Below, piece after piece: positions 26,453 through 35,311 of a DNA stretch of 64,000 bases. Each line of letters starts with the position of its first letter. Position 1 is the stretch's first letter. Position numbers and translations under genes: made by a program. The DNA is from Nocardioides jejuensis (GTDB taxonomy: Bacteria; Actinomycetota; Actinomycetes; Propionibacteriales; Nocardioidaceae), in NCBI RefSeq assembly GCF_004337475.1, contig NZ_SJZJ01000005.1, forward strand, positions 62,001-126,000. The letters are read 5' to 3'. The notes under the pieces are model-generated. The model was not told the DNA's origin. It worked only from the letters and a program-made list of their open reading frames with translations, and did no database searches.

Positions 26453-27555
26453 CGATCGCGATCACCGGAGCCCGGGGGTTCCTCGGCTGGCACACCGCGT
26501 GCCGGCTGCTCGCCACCCGTGGCGAGGAGGCCGTGCTGCTCGGCCGCGAGGAGTTCGCGGACCCGGCCCTCCTGGCCCGCAAACTGGCCGACGTCGACAC
26601 CGTCATCCACATCGCCGGCGTCAACCGCGCCGAGACCGACGAGGAGATCGAGCAGGGCAACATCGCCCTCGCCGAGGCTCTCGCGACGGCGCTCGGTGAC
26701 CGCCCGGTGCACGTCGTCTACGCGAGCACGGTGATGGTCGCGATGGACACGCCGTATGGCCGCGGCAAGACCCGCGCGGGCGAGATCCTGGGTGCACTCC
26801 CGGGCACGACCGCGACGGTGCTGATGCCCAACCTCTTCGGCGAGCACGGCCGGCCGGCGTACAACTCGTTCATCGCGACGTTCGCGCACGAGGTGGCTCA
26901 CGGCCGTCAGCCGTCGGTGACGGGGGACCGGCAGATCCCGCTGCTGCACGCGCAGGACGCGGCCGAGGTGCTGATCGCGGCTGCGGAGAAGCGCCAGGAC
27001 GACCTGATCACGCCCGAGGCGGAGCCGCACGGCATCTCCGAGGTGCTGGACCTGCTCAACGAGTTCCACACGACGTACGCCGCGACCGGTGACATCCCGG
27101 ACGTGTCGACGAAGTTCCGCCTGGACCTCTTCAACACCTACCGCGCGGCGCTCTGGCCGCACGGCTACCCGATCCTGAAGCCGGTGCACGCCGACAACCG
27201 CGGCGAGCTGATCGAGACCGTCCGCTCGCACGGTGGGCAGGGACAGGCGTACGTCTCGTCGACCAAGCCCGGCCAGACCCGCGGCGAGCACTACCACCTG
27301 CGCAAGATCGAGCGCTTCGTGGTCTTCAAGGGCGAGGCCGAGATCAAGCTGCGCCGCCTCTTCCACGACGAGGTGCTGACCTTCCGGGTCAGCGGTGACC
27401 AGCCGGCGCACCTCGACATGCCCACGATGTGGGTGCACAACATCGTCAACGTCGGCGACACCGACGTCATCACCGCCTTCTGGGCGGACCAGCTGCTCGA
27501 TCCGGTCAACCCGGACCAGTACCCCATGAAGGTCGTCCCGGAGGTCGCCCAGTGA
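26449..27555 (+). CDS. capF: Bifunctional UDP-sugar 3-epimerase/4-reductase with C-terminal cupin (CapF/FnlB)
   Basis: 368 residues, the length of CapF. The N-terminal SDR domain has GARGFLGWH at 7-15. A C-terminal cupin starts near residue 240 and carries the metal site G-E-H-Y-H-L-R-K-I-E. CapF epimerises C3 and reduces C4 of the CapE product, giving UDP-L-6-deoxy-N-acetyltalosamine, which CapG then converts to UDP-L-FucNAc. It overlaps capG by GTGA. Confidence 0.93.
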   Translation: MTIAITGARGFLGWHTACRLLATRGEEAVLLGREEFADPALLARKLADVDTVIHIAGVNRAETDEEIEQGNIALAEALATALGDRPVHVVYASTVMVAMDTPYGRGKTRAGEILGALPGTTATVLMPNLFGEHGRPAYNSFIATFAHEVAHGRQPSVTGDRQIPLLHAQDAAEVLIAAAEKRQDDLITPEAEPHGISEVLDLLNEFHTTYAATGDIPDVSTKFRLDLFNTYRAALWPHGYPILKPVHADNRGELIETVRSHGGQGQAYVSSTKPGQTRGEHYHLRKIERFVVFKGEAEIKLRRLFHDEVLTFRVSGDQPAHLDMPTMWVHNIVNVGDTDVITAFWADQLLDPVNPDQYPMKVVPEVAQ

Positions 27556-28661
27556 AGGTCATGACCATCGTCGGCACGCGCCCGGAGATCATCCGGCTCG
27601 CGGCTGTCATCAAGCGCCTCGACGCGACGGTCGACCACGTCCTGGTCCACACCGGCCAGAACTACGACCACAACCTCAACCAGGTCTTCTTCGACGACCT
27701 CGGCCTGCGGGCACCCGACCACTACCTCGGCGTGGACACGTCCTCGCTCGGCGCGGTCCTCGGCGGCGTCCTCATCGAGACCGAGAAGGTCATCCTCGAG
27801 GAGAAGCCGGACGCCGTCCTCGTGCTCGGTGATACCAACTCCTGCATCGCCACGATCATGGCGAAGCGGATGCGGATCCCGACGTACCACTTGGAGGCGG
27901 GCAACCGCTGCTTCGACGAGAACGTCCCCGAGGAGACCAACCGTCGCCTCGTCGACCACGTCGCCGACTTCAACCTCGTCTACACCGAGCACGCGCGCCG
28001 CAACCTGCTGGCCGAGGGCCTGCACCCGCGCCGGATCATCATCACCGGCTCGCCGATGCGCGAGGTGCTCGACTCCCAGCGCGAGGCCATCGAAGCCTCC
28101 GACGTGCTGACGCGTCTCGGGCTGGCGGAGCAGGGCTACTTCCTGGTCTCCGCCCACCGCGAGGAGAACGTCGACAACCCCGCGCGCCTGCAGCAGCTGC
28201 TCGACTGCCTGCTCGCCGTCCACGAGAAGTGGAAGCTGCCGGTCGTCGTCTCCACGCACCCGCGCACCCGCAAGCGCCTGGAGGCGCTCGGTGCCGACCT
28301 CGGCTCGGCCGACATCCGGTGGATGGAGCCCTTCGGCTTCCACGACTACAACAAGCTGCAAGTCGCTTCGGCCTGTGTGCTGTCGGACTCCGGCACGATC
28401 TCGGAGGAGTCCTCCATCCTGGGCTTCCCGGCGATCACCCTGCGCGACTCGATCGAGCGCCCGGAGGCGCTGGACGCCGGCGCGATCATCATGACCGGCC
28501 TCGACGCAGCGAACGTCGTCTCCGCCGTCGCCGTCGCGATGGAGGGGGAGTCGGTGCCGATCCCGGCCGGCTACGAGGTCGACAACACCTCGCAGCGCAC
28601 GGTGAAGTTCATACTCTCCACCGCTTCGCGGCATCACCAGTGGGCGGGCATCCGGCGATGA
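27552..28661 (+). CDS. capG: UDP-N-acetylglucosamine 2-epimerase family enzyme (CapG/FnlC)
   Basis: 369 residues from the GTG at 27552, which overlaps the capF stop. Family motifs are VGTRPEIIRL at the N-terminus, HTGQNYD, and SDSGTISEESSILGFPAITLR near the C-terminus, with VSAHREENVDNP in the centre. The order capE-(other genes)-capF-capG identifies it as the C2 epimerase finishing UDP-L-FucNAc rather than a general WecB. It overlaps the acetyltransferase gene (TGA/ATG, 28658-28661). Confidence 0.92.
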   Translation: MKVMTIVGTRPEIIRLAAVIKRLDATVDHVLVHTGQNYDHNLNQVFFDDLGLRAPDHYLGVDTSSLGAVLGGVLIETEKVILEEKPDAVLVLGDTNSCIATIMAKRMRIPTYHLEAGNRCFDENVPEETNRRLVDHVADFNLVYTEHARRNLLAEGLHPRRIIITGSPMREVLDSQREAIEASDVLTRLGLAEQGYFLVSAHREENVDNPARLQQLLDCLLAVHEKWKLPVVVSTHPRTRKRLEALGADLGSADIRWMEPFGFHDYNKLQVASACVLSDSGTISEESSILGFPAITLRDSIERPEALDAGAIIMTGLDAANVVSAVAVAMEGESVPIPAGYEVDNTSQRTVKFILSTASRHHQWAGIRR

Positions 28662-29296
28662 AGAGACTGGTCATCATCGGCGCCGGCGGTCACGGGCGCG
28701 AGGCGCTCGACATCGTGCAGGCGATCAACGCCGTGGAGCCGACGTACGACTTCCTCGGGTTCCTCGACGACGGTCGGACCGCGGGAGAGACGGCTGCGCC
28801 ACACGATGCTCCGATCCTCGGTGGTGTCGACCTCTTGCGCAGCCTCGACGCGGCCTATGTCGCCGCCATCGGTGCCCCCGCAGTGCGGCGTCGGATCGTG
28901 GCCCAGCTCGACGGCATCGAGGCCGCGAGCCTGATTCACCCCGAGGCCAGCATCGGCAGTCACGTGACCTACGGTCCGGGTCTGATCATGGCAGCGGGCG
29001 CTCGCCTGACCCACGCCATCGAGCTTGGCTCGCACGTCCACCTCAACGTCGACTCGAGCATCTCTCATGACTGCCGCGTCGGCTCATTCGTCACGATCAC
29101 TCCCGGTGCCCGCCTCAGTGGAGGTGTCGTGATCGGCGACGGCGTCTGGTTCGGCATCAACGCGTGTGCGATCCAGGGGGTCCGCATCGGTGCGGACACG
29201 ACGGTGGGAGCCGGGGCCGCGGTCATCAGTGACCTTCCCGCCGGCTGCACGGCGGTCGGCGTTCCCGCTCATCCAGTCGAGGAGTCCGCGCGATGA
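28658..29296 (+). CDS. Hexapeptide-repeat sugar N-acetyltransferase (PglD/NeuD-like)
   Basis: 212 residues. The N-terminal Rossmann-like subdomain has IIGAGGHGREALDI. A left-handed beta-helix follows from about residue 90, with hexapeptide repeats (IGSHVTYGPG, ISHDCRVGSFVTITPG with the catalytic His, VIGDGVWFG). It matches PglD in length and pattern and would acetylate the 4-amino group of the aminotransferase product to give UDP-diNAc-bacillosamine. The longer frame starting at 28229 lies inside capG and is rejected. Confidence 0.9.
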   Translation: MKRLVIIGAGGHGREALDIVQAINAVEPTYDFLGFLDDGRTAGETAAPHDAPILGGVDLLRSLDAAYVAAIGAPAVRRRIVAQLDGIEAASLIHPEASIGSHVTYGPGLIMAAGARLTHAIELGSHVHLNVDSSISHDCRVGSFVTITPGARLSGGVVIGDGVWFGINACAIQGVRIGADTTVGAGAAVISDLPAGCTAVGVPAHPVEESAR

Positions 29297-30132
29297 AGGA
29301 CACGACCAAGCGTCGGGTCGACGAGCAGTTGCGCCGGGTCTCGGCGCGCGTCACCAAGGGCATTGCCGCGCGCTCGGGAGTGCACTACGGGATGTATCTC
29401 GCGTCCGGGTACCCGAAGTCAGGCACGTCCTGGCTCGGCCAGCTCATGGGCACCTACCTCGACCTGCCGCACCCGCAGAACTACTCGATGCCGATTGCCA
29501 TGGCGTCCGTGCTCCAGAACCACTGGCTGTACGACGAGCGGTTCCCGAAGTCGGCGTACGTCTGCCGCGACGGACGCGACATCCTCGTGTCGCTGTACTT
29601 CTACCAGATGCGATCGATCACCCAGCCGCGCCACCCGCGTCAGGCCGCCCGCCTCGACGAGCGCTTCAAGCGCTACCTCGGTGCGAACTACGACCCGAAC
29701 GACGTGGCCGCGAACATCGGACGTTTCGTCGAGGCAGAGTTCGTCGACCCGGTCGCCGTGCGCGGCGTCTCCTGGGGCGATCACGTCCGGTCGTGGTGCG
29801 CCGAGGACCACTCCAACGTCGTCGTCACGCGTTACGAGGACCTGCTCGGTGATCCGCAGGCCGAGTTCGGTCGGCTGATGGCCGGCCTGACCGGCGCCCC
29901 GGCCGATGAGGCTCGCGTGCAGCGCGCGCTGAGCGCCCACGACTTCGCCGGCAGTGGCCGGAAGCCGGGGCAGGAGGATCGCTCCAGCTTCATGCGCAAG
30001 GGCATCAGCGGCGACTGGCGCAACCACTTCACCTCGCACGCCGCTCAGGCCTTCGAGGAGCATGCCGGTGCGATGCTGCGTCGCCTCGGCTACGAGGAAG
30101 ACACGTCGTGGCATCTGCACCTGGAGGCATGA
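29293..30132 (+). CDS. PAPS-dependent sulfotransferase family protein 2 (sulfotransfer_1-like)
   Basis: 279 residues. The PAPS 5'-phosphosulfate loop Y-P-K-S-G-T-S-W-L lies near 40-48, and the 3'-phosphate motif CRDGRDILVSLYFYQ near 91-105. A late RKGISGDWRNHFT segment, diagnostic of sulfotransfer_1 proteins (R-K-G-x2-G-D-W), is present, so all three PAPS motifs are intact. It resembles eukaryotic cytosolic-type sulfotransferases more than the first family member in this operon, suggesting a different acceptor. It overlaps both neighbours by ATGA. Confidence 0.92.
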   Translation: MKDTTKRRVDEQLRRVSARVTKGIAARSGVHYGMYLASGYPKSGTSWLGQLMGTYLDLPHPQNYSMPIAMASVLQNHWLYDERFPKSAYVCRDGRDILVSLYFYQMRSITQPRHPRQAARLDERFKRYLGANYDPNDVAANIGRFVEAEFVDPVAVRGVSWGDHVRSWCAEDHSNVVVTRYEDLLGDPQAEFGRLMAGLTGAPADEARVQRALSAHDFAGSGRKPGQEDRSSFMRKGISGDWRNHFTSHAAQAFEEHAGAMLRRLGYEEDTSWHLHLEA

Positions 30133-31397
30133 GGAAGGCCGCGCCGCGGCCCGGCAGCTTGCGCCGGAACCTCCTGGCCAACCTCGTCGGCATCGCGGCG
30201 TACAACCTCGGGCAGTGGTTGCTGCTCGTGGTCCTGGCCCGCATGACCGGTACGGGGGACGTCGGCCGCTTCGCGCTCGCGCTGGCGATCAGCGCGCCGG
30301 TGTACCTGGCGGTCGGGCTCAACCTGCGGATGGTCCGGGCAACTGACGCCCGCCGCGAGTGGCGTCCCGAGCAGTACGGCCGGCTGCGGATCGTGCTCAA
30401 CGCGGTCTCGCTGGCCGTCGTCATGGCCATCGGTCTGGGCCTGCACATGTCGACGGCGGACCTGATGCTGCTCGGCGTCGTCAGCATCTCGAAGGCCGTC
30501 GAGGCGACGAGCCAGGTCCTGTACGGCTTCTTCACGTTGCGTGAGCGCCTCGACCTCGTGTCGCGGAGCCTGGTCCTGCGCGCCGTGCTCGGACTGGCGT
30601 CGTTCAGCGGCGCGCTGGTGGCGGGCCTCGGCGTGACGGCAGCGGCGGCTGGGCTGGCCGGTGCCTGGTTCGTCGTCTACCTGTTCCATGACCGTCCGGA
30701 GTACCAGCGCGCGCTGGCGACGGACGCGGACTACATGGCGGCCCAGGGCCTGGTGGCTGGAGAGTCCAGTGCGACCAGCCGGCTGGCGCGGCGCGCCCTT
30801 CCGCTGGGGGTCGACGCTGGTGTTGGTTCCGTGGCGCTGAACGTGCCGCGGTACGGCGTCCAGCTCTCGCTGGGAGTCGACCACCTCGCGGTCTTCGCTT
30901 CGCTCGCGTACCTGGCCCAGGTGGTCTCGTTCATCACCGGCGCGTTCGGCGACGCCGTGCTGGGCCGTCTGGTCGTGCTGCACCACACCTCCAGTGCCAA
31001 GGCCTTCTGGCGGGTCCTCTTCGCGGTGCTCTTCTTCGGATGCGCCGTGACCGGCGCGGCCGTCGTCGGTGCGGCCCTTGTGGGGCGCCCGGTGATCGGC
31101 GCCCTCATGGGGCACGCCTACGTGGACCAGTCGGTCCTGCTCATCTTGTTGACGGGCGCGGGGATGGTGACGCTCCAGCGCTCGCTGGCGCGTGCCCTGT
31201 ACGCGCGGCAGCGCTTCGTCGACGCCATGCTCGTCGACACGGCTGTCCTCATCGCCTCGCTCGGCTGGGCCGCGCTGCTCATCCCGCGGTGGGGCCTCGA
31301 CGGGGCGGCGGCCGTGCTCGGGCTGTCATTCTTGGTCGGAACATTCGTGACCCTGGCCCTGCTGGGCCGATCGACACGGGTCCAGCAGGGGGAGTGA
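30129..31397 (+). CDS. Lipid-linked oligosaccharide flippase (Wzx-like), system 1
   Basis: 422 residues from the ATG at 30129, which overlaps the sulfotransferase stop. It has about 12 membrane helices, with charged residues at the N-terminus and a MATE/MOP-type pattern. The first helix contains LLANLVGIAAYNLGQWLLL. It is expected to flip the undecaprenyl-PP-linked repeat unit across the membrane. It lies directly before a glycosyltransferase and the polymerase, as in Wzx/Wzy loci. Confidence 0.85.
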   Translation: MRKAAPRPGSLRRNLLANLVGIAAYNLGQWLLLVVLARMTGTGDVGRFALALAISAPVYLAVGLNLRMVRATDARREWRPEQYGRLRIVLNAVSLAVVMAIGLGLHMSTADLMLLGVVSISKAVEATSQVLYGFFTLRERLDLVSRSLVLRAVLGLASFSGALVAGLGVTAAAAGLAGAWFVVYLFHDRPEYQRALATDADYMAAQGLVAGESSATSRLARRALPLGVDAGVGSVALNVPRYGVQLSLGVDHLAVFASLAYLAQVVSFITGAFGDAVLGRLVVLHHTSSAKAFWRVLFAVLFFGCAVTGAAVVGAALVGRPVIGALMGHAYVDQSVLLILLTGAGMVTLQRSLARALYARQRFVDAMLVDTAVLIASLGWAALLIPRWGLDGAAAVLGLSFLVGTFVTLALLGRSTRVQQGE

Positions 31398-31398
31398 C

Positions 31399-32523
31399 AT
31401 GAAGGTCGGAATCCGGGTTTCGCCGCAGAGCAGTGGGGGCGGCGTCGTCTTCGTCGAGAACCTCACGCGGAGCCTTCGAGCGGACCCGCGGTGTTCTGAG
31501 GTCGCCGTCTTCGTCATGGGCGAGAGCACGCGCTATGACGCAGAGAACCAGATCGAGGTACCGGTTTCCGGTGGATCCATCAGCCGACGGCTCCGTGGCG
31601 ACCGTGCCCTTGCGCGGACCGTTGCGGACCATCCGGTCGATGTCATCCTCTGTCCCGGCAACGAGATCTCCCAGGTGCCCGGTACGCCGTCCCTGTTGTG
31701 GCCCCTCACCGTCGCTCCCTTCGAGGAGCCTGCGATGCGGCAGCTCGGTCGCAGTGCGAAGACCACCCTGCGCTGGAAGGTCCTGCGCAAGGCTCTGGGC
31801 GCAGCGGTCAGCAAGTCGGATGCACTGATCTTCTCCTCGCACTACACGCGGGGCCTCTACTCGAGTCACTTCCCGGCCCTGCGTGAGCGTCCGTCGGTCG
31901 TGGTGCCGCCTCCGCCGTCGCTGACGCCGGACGCCGCCGATGTCCCGACGCCCGATCTGCCGGACGACTACATCCTGTACGTCAGCCACATGTACCCGTA
32001 CAAGATGGTGCTCGAGATGATCCGCGGCTACGCGGAGGCGACCCGGCGAGGGGTGACGCACAAGCTGGTGATCGCCGGCCGCGCCACCAACGCGTCGTAC
32101 GGGGCGGAGATCGAGCGGGTCATCGATGAGGAGGGCGTGGCTGACAAGATCGTCCTGCTCGGCTCCCTGCCCGCGGAGCGGCTGCCGTACCTCTACCGGC
32201 GAGCGACCCTCTTCCTGTTCCCGTCGATCTCCGAGAACGCCGGGTCCTTCGCGCTCCTCGATGCCTTCATCTTCGGCGTTCCCGTCCTGTCGTCCAGCTC
32301 GTCGTCGATGCCGGAGGCGTGCCGTGCGGGCGCAGCCTTCTTCGACCCCCGCGACATCGGCCAGCTGACCGAGGAACTGGTCCGCATCCTCGGAGACGAG
32401 GCGGAGCTGCGTTCCCTCGCCGCCAGGAGCGCCGCGCGCGGTCAGGAGCTTCGGTACTGGGACGCCGCGGCAGACCAGGTGCTCACCTTCTGCTCGTCGC
32501 TCGTGGCCGGGCGTCGCGCGTGA
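31399..32523 (+). CDS. Glycosyltransferase family 4
   Basis: 374 residues, GT-B fold. The donor domain shows YILYVSHMYPYKM, VIAGRATNASYG and the E-x7-E-type motif in PSISENAGSFALLDAFIFGVPVLSS. Acceptor and donor sugars cannot be read from the sequence. The ribosome site is GGGGGAG, 5 bases before the ATG. It overlaps the polymerase start by GTGA. Confidence 0.88.
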   Translation: MKVGIRVSPQSSGGGVVFVENLTRSLRADPRCSEVAVFVMGESTRYDAENQIEVPVSGGSISRRLRGDRALARTVADHPVDVILCPGNEISQVPGTPSLLWPLTVAPFEEPAMRQLGRSAKTTLRWKVLRKALGAAVSKSDALIFSSHYTRGLYSSHFPALRERPSVVVPPPPSLTPDAADVPTPDLPDDYILYVSHMYPYKMVLEMIRGYAEATRRGVTHKLVIAGRATNASYGAEIERVIDEEGVADKIVLLGSLPAERLPYLYRRATLFLFPSISENAGSFALLDAFIFGVPVLSSSSSSMPEACRAGAAFFDPRDIGQLTEELVRILGDEAELRSLAARSAARGQELRYWDAAADQVLTFCSSLVAGRRA

Positions 32524-34025
32524 CCACTGTCCTGGCGGGTCGCCGCAGCCAGCGCAGTCCCGGTGTCGAGGCGCGCTCGGAAACGGGTCCGATCCTCCCG
32601 GTCTCGCGCGCGGTCGCCGGCCCGCTCGTCGCGTTCTGGCTGGTCGCCACCGCGGCGGGGCTGGCCTGGTACCTGGGCAACGCCCAGGGGATCTTCTTCC
32701 TCACGGGCGCGGCCTCGTGCTTCGTTGTGACCCTGCCCCTCGTGGTGCTGAAGGACTACGACCTGATCACGCCGTGGACTGTCGTCGTGGCGGTCTCCTA
32801 CCTGGCCTACGGCATTCGCGGCACCTTCATCTCGCTGGGCGTCGACGGCACCAGAACGCTGGAACAGCTGTACTTCCTGGGCCGGGCGCCCGAGGAGTTC
32901 GTCAATCCGTCCGGGATCTTCTTCGCGGGGATCTGCTCCCTCACGCTGGGATACGTGGTCACGGCGAGGCGTCGGCGCCGTTCGTCGCGGATCCTGCGGC
33001 TCGACGCGGTGCGAGGGCCCGTCTTCGTGCAGCTCGTCATCACGGCGTGCGCGCTGCTCGGGTTCGTCGGCTTCTACATGTTCGCCCGGTCGACCGGCGG
33101 ATTCTCGTTGGCGAGTCTGAGCGCCAAGCGCACACTGGTCGGCGGCACGGAAGCGTCGGCGTCGTACGAGAGCCATGGCGGCTGGCGCTTCCTGCACGAG
33201 TTCGCGCTGATTGCCTTCTGGGTGCAGATCGCCGTCTACTCGGTCCGCAAGAAGTCGCACGGCGTGACCGACCTGCGCGGTTGGTGGGTCGCTGCACTCT
33301 TCCTCAACGCCGCGTCGCTGCCGATCTACGCGAGCACCCGGCAGGACATCGTCGTCATCGGGGCGTCCGGTCTGGCGATCAAGTACTGCCTGTCCCATCG
33401 AGGGGTCAGCAAGAAGTTCGTCTTCGGTTTTGCGGCGATCGTCGTCGTCCTCGTCGTCGCGATCTCGTCGCTGCGTTCGTCGCACACGGGAGACGTGCGT
33501 TCTGCGCAGGTGTCAGGCACCAACCTGCTTTCGGCGTTCGTCCTGACGCGGACGTTCGCGGACGTGCCGACGACCGGCCAGATCATCATGGCCGTTCCGG
33601 CCGAGATCCCCTTCGCCAACGGCGAGAGCATCACGGACTGGTTCTTCGCTCCGATTCCGCGGTCGATCTGGCCGTCCAAGCCGGTCATCTCGATGGGCCC
33701 GCTCATCGCCGAGGTCGTCTATCACATGCCCTCCAGCGGAGTTCCGCCCGGCGTGATCGCCGAGGGCTATCTCAACTTCGGCGTCGGCGGTGCACTGATC
33801 GTGCCGTTCCTCGCCGGTGCACTGCTCGGGCCGATCAGTCGCCGCTGGTCCGAGTACGCGCGGACCTCTCCGGGCGCTGCCGTCCTCCTGTCTGCGGTGG
33901 CCCTGCGGATGGGATCGGATCTGGGGACAAATGGTCTCGGCTATGCGATGTACCAGCTCGCCATCGGCCTCCTGCTCACCATTCCGGTGCTGATGCTGGT
34001 CTTCGGGCCTGCGCGCAAGGCCTGA
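32520..34025 (+). CDS. O-antigen/oligosaccharide repeat unit polymerase (Wzy-like), system 1
   Basis: 501 residues from the GTG overlapping the GT stop; the longer frame reads through that gene and is rejected. It has about 11-12 membrane helices with a large periplasmic-type loop containing FFAPIPRSIWPSKPV, a sequence type common in polymerases of this class. It should join flipped repeat units outside the membrane. It is the last gene of the plus-strand operon and ends 3 bases before the convergent beta-helix gene, with no terminator hairpin seen. Confidence 0.85.
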   Translation: MTTVLAGRRSQRSPGVEARSETGPILPVSRAVAGPLVAFWLVATAAGLAWYLGNAQGIFFLTGAASCFVVTLPLVVLKDYDLITPWTVVVAVSYLAYGIRGTFISLGVDGTRTLEQLYFLGRAPEEFVNPSGIFFAGICSLTLGYVVTARRRRRSSRILRLDAVRGPVFVQLVITACALLGFVGFYMFARSTGGFSLASLSAKRTLVGGTEASASYESHGGWRFLHEFALIAFWVQIAVYSVRKKSHGVTDLRGWWVAALFLNAASLPIYASTRQDIVVIGASGLAIKYCLSHRGVSKKFVFGFAAIVVVLVVAISSLRSSHTGDVRSAQVSGTNLLSAFVLTRTFADVPTTGQIIMAVPAEIPFANGESITDWFFAPIPRSIWPSKPVISMGPLIAEVVYHMPSSGVPPGVIAEGYLNFGVGGALIVPFLAGALLGPISRRWSEYARTSPGAAVLLSAVALRMGSDLGTNGLGYAMYQLAIGLLLTIPVLMLVFGPARKA

Positions 34026-34028
34026 CCC

Positions 34029-35282
34029 TCAGCGCTGCACCTCCGCCAGCAGGTTGCCGGTCAGGACGTTCCGCTCGAGGCGCGGGTCCGCATCCCGGAT
34101 CGTGATTCCGTACAGCTGGGGCGTTCCGGTCGCGGGGTTGCCCGACCGATTGCCGCTGAGGGTCACCCCGGTCGCCTTCTCCACCACGATGCCCGCGCGT
34201 GCCCAGTCCGGTGTCCGGTCTCCCCGGCCACGCACGCCGTTGCCGACGACCCGGTTGTCGAGCACCTGGACGTTGCGGACCCACCGTGACGTCGCCGACC
34301 CGACGGCGATGCCGCAGCTGCCGTTGCTGACGCAGGTGTTGTCCTCGATGACTCCGTCCGAGCACTGCTGCGCAACCGTGATCCCGACCTCGCCTCCGCC
34401 CTGAGCGAGGTTGCCGGTGACGCGGAAGTCCGAGCAGTGGTGCAGGGAGATCAAGTCGGCGGATCCAGGACGGAGGGGATCGAGGTAGTCAGTGCCTGGT
34501 CCGGTCACCCGGTTGTTGGTCACGGCTACATCGACTGTCGGCCGCGAGTCGAAGCCCGTGAACTGGATCGGTTGTCGGACGCGGCCGCCTGGCGCATGCG
34601 GCCGGACCGTGTTGTTGTCGACCCGGACAGACCGGGGAGCGCCGTCATGGGTGCCGGCGAACCAGATCGCGCGATCCCGCCAGCCAGCGAAGTGGTTGGC
34701 GGTGAGGGTGATGCCGTCAGCGGCGCCGATGAGCCGGAAACCGTTGCTGCCGCCCACGAGGGTGCATCCGTCAAGGGTCACGTTGCGGGTGCTGCCGCCG
34801 ACATCGACGAGGGCGAGGGGTGGACGGTCGCCCGGGGCCTCGAGGGACACGTTCCGCAGGCTGACGCCGTCCGAACCCTGGCCGATCCGTACGCCTGCCG
34901 CACTGACGACGCCCCGGGTGCGGAGCGTCAGGTCGCTGAGCACAACGCCCGATCCCGAGAGGGCGATCCACAGGGGCGTCTGCCCCGACGCCAGGAGGGC
35001 CGGCCGACTCCTGTCGCCGGCCAGCGTGACTCCGCTCGGAATGGTCAGGTGCCGAACGACGTAGCCGGCTGGGCTTGCGGGCACCCGCACGGTCGTGTTG
35101 CCCGCGAGGCGTGCCGCATCGAGGGCGCGGCGAAATGCATCGGTGTCGTCATGGACGCCGTCGCCGCGACTTCCGAAGTCAGCGACGCTGATGGTCTGGC
35201 GCGGCTGCTGGGCGCATGCCCCGACGAGGGCTGTCACCACGCCGCCCGTCGACAGGACGAGTAGCGATCTGCGTGTGAGCAA
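34029..35282 (-). CDS. Exported lipoprotein with right-handed parallel beta-helix, paralogue 1
   Basis: 417 residues. The N-terminus has a twin-arginine-like T-R-R-S-L-L followed by a hydrophobic stretch and a lipobox V-G-A-C (Cys near 23), so a Tat-exported lipoprotein is likely. The mature part opens with ISVADFGSRGDGVHDDTDAF, the entry motif of pectate-lyase-superfamily beta-helix proteins. Repeated Asn-rich turns follow (VTNNRVTGPGTDY, VTGNLAQGGGEVGITV). It may cleave, bind or epimerise the exopolysaccharide; no catalytic residues can be assigned. It starts 29 bases after paralogue 2 with GGAGGG as ribosome site, so the two are probably one operon. Confidence 0.87.
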   Translation of the reverse strand: MLTRRSLLVLSTGGVVTALVGACAQQPRQTISVADFGSRGDGVHDDTDAFRRALDAARLAGNTTVRVPASPAGYVVRHLTIPSGVTLAGDRSRPALLASGQTPLWIALSGSGVVLSDLTLRTRGVVSAAGVRIGQGSDGVSLRNVSLEAPGDRPPLALVDVGGSTRNVTLDGCTLVGGSNGFRLIGAADGITLTANHFAGWRDRAIWFAGTHDGAPRSVRVDNNTVRPHAPGGRVRQPIQFTGFDSRPTVDVAVTNNRVTGPGTDYLDPLRPGSADLISLHHCSDFRVTGNLAQGGGEVGITVAQQCSDGVIEDNTCVSNGSCGIAVGSATSRWVRNVQVLDNRVVGNGVRGRGDRTPDWARAGIVVEKATGVTLSGNRSGNPATGTPQLYGITIRDADPRLERNVLTGNLLAEVQR

Positions 35283-35311
35283 GGACCCTCCGAGAGCTGA
35301 GGCGTGGTCGC

